Source of the DNA: Rhynchopus euleeides
Lineage: Eukaryota > Euglenozoa > Diplonemea > Diplonemida > Diplonemidae
Length of the DNA: 64,000 nt
Reading direction: 5' to 3'
Assembly (NCBI GenBank): GCA_963210315.1
Contig: OY723276.1
Location: forward strand, 1,922,001 to 1,986,000
In this document: in pieces, positions 59,035 to 64,000 of the stretch
Position numbering within the stretch: position 1 is the first letter of the stretch
Layout: each line of letters begins with the position of its first letter
The notes under the pieces: model-generated
What the model was told of the DNA's origin: nothing
Seen by the model: only the letters and a program-made list of their open reading frames with translations
Database searches by the model: none
Position numbers and translations under genes: made by a program

Positions 59035-59760
59035 CCGTAGTTTTGACCCGAACACAGGGTACTCCGCCCAATTTGGGCTCCCGGAATCAATTGCGACCGG
59101 AATTTTTCACTTTGGTGACGATTTTGGCTGATAGTTTGGGTGATTCATGCCCACCCTGGTCACACCCCCTAAAAGCAAGGGATTTGTGGGGTTATGGGGG
59201 GTCTCCCACGAGAAACCTCTTTCAGACCGCCTCTGGGCGTCACAAGGCCACCAAAACCACTAAAAACCACCCAGTAACCTACCTCAGGGGGTATCTGTGT
59301 GGTTGTGGGGTGTTTGGAGGCCTTCTCTGCCTTCTGGAGACCATATCTCGAACCGTGCCAAAACAGCTGAAAATTGGGGGGTTACTGTGACGCTACTGTG
59401 ACGGTCCCGGAAATTCCCGAAAATTCTGGGAAAAGGCCGCATTTTTGACCCGAAAACAGGGTATTCCACCCATTTTGGTCTGCCGGAATCACTTCCGCGT
59501 GGAATTCTTCATTTTGGTGACGATTTTGGGTGATATTTCGGATATTTCGTGTAGATTTCAGCCCCCAAAAACAAGGGTTTTTTAGGGAAATTATCAAAAT
59601 TTTCCACGAGAAACCTCTTTCAGACCGCCTCTGGGTGTCAGAAGGCCCCCCAAACCACTAAAAACCACTCAAGAACCTACCTCAGGGGGTATCTGTATGG
59701 TTTTGGGGTGTTCAGAGGCCTTCTCTGCCTTCTGGAAGCGATTTTTTTGACCGTTACAAA
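59035..59760. repeat. Diverged direct duplication of about 400 bp
   Basis: The block 59039-59345 and the block 59443-59745 share GACCCGAA, ACAGGGTA, TTTGGTGACGATTTTGG, GAGAAACCTCTTTCAGACCG and CTACCTCAGGGGGTATCTGT in the same order and orientation. No ORF is conserved between them. Confidence 0.85.
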
Positions 59761-60119
59761 TCAGCCCAATAGCGTTACAAAAGCGTTACACTTTTTCGGG
59801 GGTTTTTCAGGAAAAAACGCCAAATAATTCGAATGGATCGACTTTCTCGAGGGTGTCCGCTATTTTCTCGGGTTTTTTCAGTGATCCCCCACTGGATTTT
59901 TGGCCAGGTACGCCCATTTTGGTGGAGTTTTTGGCCCAAAATCGAAAAAATCGTGTTTGTGACAGCCCTAAACAGAGATTTAAAGGACCGTGCAGGGGCC
60001 TACCCCCCCCCCTGTCGGTTCTGTTTGTTCACATTTATGTTTACTTTTGTACGCAACACGGCCCCTTTCACCCCGGAACGTCTGGGACGAAGCGTCGCGA
60101 AATCACGAAGTAACGAAGG
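59761..60119. other. Intergenic
   Basis: Unique, with a C run near 60005. No gene recognised. Confidence 0.4.
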
Positions 60120-60430
60120 GAAAGTCACTTCACCATTCAGCAGCAACCGCTCTTAGCCTGTATTTTGTTTGTTTGATGCGTTGACGCTTCTACACACAAA
60201 CCCTGAAATGATAATCACACCCTGAGGGGGCCCTCGCTACCAGATGTGACTGAGTGAGAAAAAGTGAGCTCCAGCCCACTTCCCCTCACTGACTGACGAG
60301 CTGTGACGAGCTGTGACTGGTAGCGAGGACCCCCTGAGCCTGATGAAGGGTGGGGTTAGTGTATAGAGCACGTTTGGATGCTTGCTGTGGTGGGTGACTT
60401 TCTGCTCACACGAGTGTGCGGAAAAAGAAT
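60120..60430 (-). mobile_element. Solo YR terminal repeat (A plus B), minus strand, interrupted by a MITE
   Basis: Read on the minus strand it has the order of the 829-1016 repeat: CCCACCCTTCATCAGGCTCAG, then GGTGTGAT, a CAGGGTTTGTGTGTAGAAGC block, and a B-like AGAGCGGTTG stretch. The motif GAAGCGTCAACGCA is at 60190-60177. No element ORF is adjacent, so it is a fossil terminal repeat. The MITE at 60227-60333 sits inside it. Confidence 0.8.
60227..60333. mobile_element. GGGG-ended MITE (107 bp) with CTGAG duplication
   Basis: The ends GGGGCCCTCGCTACCAG and CTGGTAGCGAGGACCCC are inverted. CTGAG is duplicated on both sides (60222-60226, 60334-60338). The intact YR repeat near 895-925 contains CTGAG once (on its complement), which proves the insertion boundary. 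The interior is the reverse complement of the 46548-46645 element. Confidence 0.92.
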
Positions 60431-60494
60431 TGTACAACCCAAAGCTTGAGGATATGCACCTTCATGCCACTTCACACGGGGCCTCGCAGCCTTG

Positions 60495-60623
60495 ATGCAA
60501 AGTGCAGACTCAGTCCGAGCGCTTCTCAGGGACGGGGAGAAGGAGAGAATCGGAATCGCCGAACTGGCAGCCCCATCAAACCTGAACAAGCGTAAAGTTC
60601 CGGAAGATTTACCCGCCGGATGA
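60495..60623 (+). CDS. Short ORF, possible exon, unrecognised
   Basis: 42 codons opening MQSADSVRALLRDGEKERIG and ending DLPAG. The composition is natural and SADSVRALLRDGE could be the end of an ankyrin-type repeat, which would fit the ankyrin fragment 0.5 kb downstream. It has no start context or splice sites that I can confirm. Confidence 0.3.
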   Translation: MQSADSVRALLRDGEKERIGIAELAAPSNLNKRKVPEDLPAG

Positions 60624-61160
60624 CCCCCTCCCCACCCTTTCTCTCGACGACTGCACCCTTCACCCTCCGCCGTGCACAGCAGGGGGTCGCATTGTTTCAT
60701 CGCATGTCTTTATGTTGTGTCTGGGCGGCCAACGGCCCTCCCATCCGCCCTCGGCTCCTTACCGCCTCTTGCATCGCAACCCTCCTGTGTCGTCATGTGC
60801 AGGTCAAGTAGTGCCCCCAGGCCTCTGATAAAGATTCTCAGCACAGCGCCACTGCGGGCGCTGGACAGGCCTCTGCTGCACAAGCGGGTTATGGAGATCT
60901 TCAAGACACCCGCGGCAGGCGTGCAGATCATCCAGGATCCGACTGTAGCTCTACCCTGATGGCGTGTTTGTCGAAATGCGGGCAAAGAGCAAGCCGGGGC
61001 GTGACGCTGTGTGGATGCACCCTCCCCCACCCTCTTCCGCAACCACACCCACACGGCCCGTGCATCACACACACCTCAGGCCTGCCCCTTCAGGGTTGTT
61101 GTTCTCCAGCTTGCCTTCAGGCTTCCCACTTCGCACACACACAACAGTGCGACGTCGTGA
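60624..61160. other. Region between short ORF and ankyrin exon
   Basis: A frame at about 60820-60959 reads PLIKILSTAPLRALD and could be a further exon, but nothing confirms it. The rest is GC-rich and shows no domain. Confidence 0.3.
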
Positions 61161-61290
61161 GTTGTTGCGGCTGAGAACGGAGGCGCTGACGCATTGCGCA
61201 TTCTCATCATGGAAGGACAAGCTGATGTGAACAATACCAGGGATGACGGTGCAACGCCGTGTTTTGTTGCGGCCCAGAACGGGGGGCGCA
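61161..61290 (+). CDS. Ankyrin-repeat exon or gene fragment
   Basis: The translation gives VVAAENGGADALRILIMEGQ followed by ADVNNTRDDGATPCFVAAQNG, one complete ankyrin repeat and the start of the next (helix, ADVN turn, DGATP helix start). It is preceded in frame by a stop at 61158 and a possible AG acceptor (GTGAG). Downstream the frame leaves the ankyrin pattern after AAQNG. It is probably an internal exon of an ankyrin protein or a broken copy. Ankyrin repeats bind other proteins; no partner can be named. Confidence 0.55.
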
Positions 61291-61937
61291 GAAACTCAGC
61301 AAGACGAACAAATCACCAGAAAAAGGACATTGCTGCTCCCCTACCCCACCCGAGGCAGATACACTTTTTTATGTGGGGAGGAAACCAGCCAAGAATACGG
61401 AGGAGGGAAGCGCCCCTACACCGGCAGCCTGCCCAGCCCCCCCCTCCTGGCCCAACGTTAAGTCCGGCCCCAGAATTAGCCAGAGGCCTGCCCCCCCCCC
61501 CCCCCCCCCCTCTCTCTCTCCAGGAGTTCCACCCCACCACAGGACCCCACCCCCTCCCGCACATCCTGCTCTTATTCGTACAAAACACAACGATACAGGG
61601 GCACAAAGTATATGGTGTCAAGGAGAGACTACGTATTCCGTACAGACACCTGGTTGTGTTTTAGTGATACTGTGTTGCGGTCCAACCACCAAGCCACTGA
61701 CAGACAACTGCTACACACCCTCCCGTTGTGCATTGATCTGCCTTGTACAACATATCTGGTGTAGTGACTACAAAAAGGACTAACATTGCGAGAAGGTGCT
61801 GGGAGATTTACTTTTCCATTCACTCTCGACGATCAAACCCCCCTCTCTCTCTCTCTCTCTCTCCAGGAGTTCCACCCCACCACAGGACCCCACCCCCTCC
61901 CGCACATCCTGCTCTGAGTGAACCGAGAGCATCCTTC
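61291..61937. other. Intergenic with duplicated 65-bp segment
   Basis: A segment beginning TCTCTCTCCAGGAGTTCCAC and ending CCGCACATCCTGCTCT occurs at about 61508-61572 and 61851-61916. Between the copies is unique sequence. A GGCCGGACTTAACG-type tail related to the palindromic repeat family lies inverted at 61452-61490. Confidence 0.6.
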
Positions 61938-62045
61938 TGTTTATAAAGCACACTCGCGTGCGTGAGCGGAAAGCGCTGCAACCAACTCGGGGTGTGATCA
62001 GTTCAGGGTTTTTTTTGTGTGTCGAAGCGTCAACGCAATCGGGCG
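61938..62045 (+). repeat. YR terminal repeat fragment (A-like) upstream of coiled-coil gene
   Basis: TTTATAAAGCACACTCGCGTG, then GAGCGGAAAGCGC, GGGGTGTGATCAGTTCAGGG and GAAGCGTCAACGCA (62024-62037), matching the A segment at 829-959 with an internal shortening. It ends 77 bp before the next gene's start. Confidence 0.8.
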
Positions 62046-62121
62046 ATTTCCCTCTAGTTCTACTTCTTCTGCTTCATTGCTCGCTGCCCACCCACCCTCC
62101 CCCCTCCCTCCGACACCCGAC

Positions 62122-63909
62122 ATGGAGGAGGAGCAGGAACTGTCATCCGATGAGGGCTGTGCAGAGCCAGCGCTGCGCCCGAGGCCACCCTCAGGCGCGG
62201 ACCGCACTGGCTATGTCCTGGAGGCGCTGCGCAGGCTTGGCATAGATGCCTCTGAGCTGGAGGGGGTGACCAAGGCGCAGCTGATGGCACAAGGCATGTC
62301 TGAAGAGGCTGCCTCCCGCAAGGCGATGCTGAAGGAGAGGAGCCGGATCCAGCTGCTCAGCCGGGTGGAGCAGGAGGTGGCGCGGGTCAGCGCGGAGAAT
62401 GCGGGTCCCCGAAAGCACTACGCCAGGTCACGCCCTCAGGTGCAGATGCTGACTGATTCGAAAAGCGGTAGGCGGAGCTTGAGCCGGGATACCTCAGTCA
62501 TGTCGTTCAATCTGGGGCATGGGACGGATGAATCCGATGGGACTTCTGAAGACAGCGACGCGCCCCCAGATTCGAAGAAGGACAACCACTCCGACCGGAG
62601 CGAGGATGACGACGACGGGACAGACCACCCCCGGAAGAAGAAGACGAAGGATAAAAACGCGGGCATCTTTGTGCTGACACCCAACTTCTTCAAGCCGAAG
62701 CGGTCCCCCCTGAAGCGCTATCTCGCCAACGGGGCTGTTGTGACGAAGGAGATGACCCTGACTCAAATCGCCGGGGCACGCCTGGCGATCTCCAAAGGGA
62801 ACGTCACGCAGAAGCTGAAGATGTCGATCTCCCGCAAGACGGAGGACCTCCTGAAGGAGCAGCGGGCCTGCGAGGAGGAGCGGGCGAGGCTGCAGGAGGC
62901 GCACAGCAGGCGCAGGGCGCAGCGGGCTGCCCAGCGCGACTTGGATCAGAAGCGGGTGGAGCGGATGCAGGCGGAGGAGGTGCGGAAGGAGGCGCTGCGG
63001 GAGCACCACGAGATGAGGCAGCGTGAGGCGGAGGCGCGTGTCGTGGAGAATGAGAAGAAGCGGAAGCAGGTCGCGCAGCGGCGCTGCGGCAACCTGGTGA
63101 AGCGCGCGCGCGAGGCGCAGAGGGTGATTGTGATGAGCCACACTGCGAACGGGCGGAACAAGCAGAAACAGCTGGCTCAGGATGAGGTGCGTGCCCGCGA
63201 GTCAATCAGGCACGAGGAGGAGGTGCGGTTGAAGGGGAGCAACGCGGTGGCGGAGCGGGCAGATCACTGCCATGACAACGCGCAGGCCCACCGGAGGCAC
63301 ATCGAGGAGACGCAGGAGCGTGCGTCGCAGCATGCGGCGTGGCGTGCCCGGCAGCACCGCCTGCGGAGGGAAGGCGAGGAGGTGCGGTTCCGGCGGTGGA
63401 ACGAGATGTGCCGCAGCGCGAACAGCCACCTCGCGAAGTCGTACCGCGATTCGGATTCCCACCGCAAGGAGGTGTACGCACGGCAGGGGATCCTGGCAGA
63501 GCAGCGGAGGGAGACGTACGACCTGCTCAACAAGCTGTCCGACAACTTCTACGCCGAGCATAAGAAGCATACTGATGGCCTGATCGAGAGGCGTCTGGAC
63601 GTCATCTCGCATGCTAACGAGGAGAAGGCGAAGAAGGCGCAGCGTGCACGGAGGGCGCAGTCCTATCGTGAAGAGCAGATTAGGGATCGTGTGGAGCAGC
63701 GGCTGTCGCGTTACAACGACCTCGTGGCGGGGCTGGATGACTGCTGGAGGCAGCTGTCGGAGTATGGCCAGGTGGTGCGGGCGGAGGAGTCGAAGATGAG
63801 GTCCGCTATAGAGAGCGGGTCGCGGACAAAGGAGCAGCTCCGGAGGTTGAAGGATATTTCTGCGACTGTCACCAAGCATGCGTCGCCGCGGTCGACCCGC
63901 ACAGTGTGA
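62122..63909 (+). CDS. Long coiled-coil protein, function unknown
   Basis: A 595-residue product. I chose the ATG at 62122 (MEEEQELSSDEG) after a pyrimidine-rich leader; an upstream frame from 62017 overlaps the YR repeat and looks non-coding. Residues 1-110 are acidic to mixed. Residues 110-190 are a low-complexity Asp/Ser/Lys stretch with a DDDDGTDHPRKKKTKDK charge switch. From about 230 to 560 nearly continuous charged heptads (EERARLQEAHSRRRAQRAAQ style) predict a long coiled coil. Composition suggests a cytoskeletal, basal-body or ciliary structural protein, but no named family is recognised. Start and leader lie next to a YR terminal repeat, so its promoter may include element sequence. 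Confidence 0.7.
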   Translation: MEEEQELSSDEGCAEPALRPRPPSGADRTGYVLEALRRLGIDASELEGVTKAQLMAQGMSEEAASRKAMLKERSRIQLLSRVEQEVARVSAENAGPRKHYARSRPQVQMLTDSKSGRRSLSRDTSVMSFNLGHGTDESDGTSEDSDAPPDSKKDNHSDRSEDDDDGTDHPRKKKTKDKNAGIFVLTPNFFKPKRSPLKRYLANGAVVTKEMTLTQIAGARLAISKGNVTQKLKMSISRKTEDLLKEQRACEEERARLQEAHSRRRAQRAAQRDLDQKRVERMQAEEVRKEALREHHEMRQREAEARVVENEKKRKQVAQRRCGNLVKRAREAQRVIVMSHTANGRNKQKQLAQDEVRARESIRHEEEVRLKGSNAVAERADHCHDNAQAHRRHIEETQERASQHAAWRARQHRLRREGEEVRFRRWNEMCRSANSHLAKSYRDSDSHRKEVYARQGILAEQRRETYDLLNKLSDNFYAEHKKHTDGLIERRLDVISHANEEKAKKAQRARRAQSYREEQIRDRVEQRLSRYNDLVAGLDDCWRQLSEYGQVVRAEESKMRSAIESGSRTKEQLRRLKDISATVTKHASPRSTRTV

Positions 63910-64000
63910 GATGGGGGGGGGGGGGGGGGGGAGGGGGCCCAGGCATGCGTCTTGCATTCTACCCCACCCCACCCCACCCCACCCCCCCGAGCGCCCCTTG
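63910..64000. repeat. Low-complexity end of window
   Basis: A G run (63914-63932) and a CCCCA repeat (63962-63985). Nothing else visible. Confidence 0.8.

Overview
The window looks like nuclear DNA of a GC-rich, repeat-laden unicellular eukaryote (a protist or alga). The evidence is long single-exon genes with eukaryotic architectures (a Golgi-type type II glycosyltransferase, a ubiquitin-like/WD40 protein, a multi-pass membrane protein, a coiled-coil protein), a 46-nt GT-AG intron inside a transposase gene, pogo- and hAT-type transposases, tyrosine-recombinase retrotransposons and telomere-like CCCTAA-type arrays. I cannot name the species. I found no rRNA, tRNA or CRISPR.

Layout. 1-1.0 kb: 3' end of a tyrosine-recombinase (YR) retrotransposon, cut by the window edge. 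1.8-4.5 kb: cysteine-rich multi-pass membrane protein. 4.6-7.2 kb: small TIR and palindromic elements. 7.2-9.5 kb: MNN1-like glycosyltransferase with a fibronectin-II-like module. 9.9-11.2 kb: TA-flanked TIR element. 14.1-17.6 kb: a train of three TA-flanked TIR elements. 17.6-26.6 kb: telomere-like array split by a 5.46-kb element made mainly of three related 31-bp satellites. 27.6-30.6 kb: a foldback MITE beside an apparently intact pogo-type transposon. 31.2-35.2 kb: hAT-like transposase fused to a dead deubiquitinase-like domain. 35.4-40.3 kb: minisatellites built on short dyads, flanked by a 251-bp direct repeat. 40.5-46.5 kb: nested inverted repeats with a PHD/RING-like zinc-finger ORF. 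47.2-51.6 kb: a YR retrotransposon that looks whole. 52.0-53.8 kb: MITE and ubiquitin-like/WD40 gene. 54-60 kb: mostly non-coding repeats and one strong hairpin. 60.1-64 kb: solo YR terminal repeats, an ankyrin-coding fragment and a coiled-coil gene.

The host genes appear unrelated and independent; there is no operon logic. What ties the window together is mobile DNA. Three systems stand out: YR retroelements sharing a GCGTCAACGC dyad at every terminal repeat; TA-targeting elements (pogo plus several non-autonomous TIR elements); and a GGGG-headed TIR family (GGGG[T/C]C[T/C]TCGCT) making 5-bp duplications, whose members range from about 100 bp to a 5.46-kb satellite-carrying insertion in the telomere-like array.
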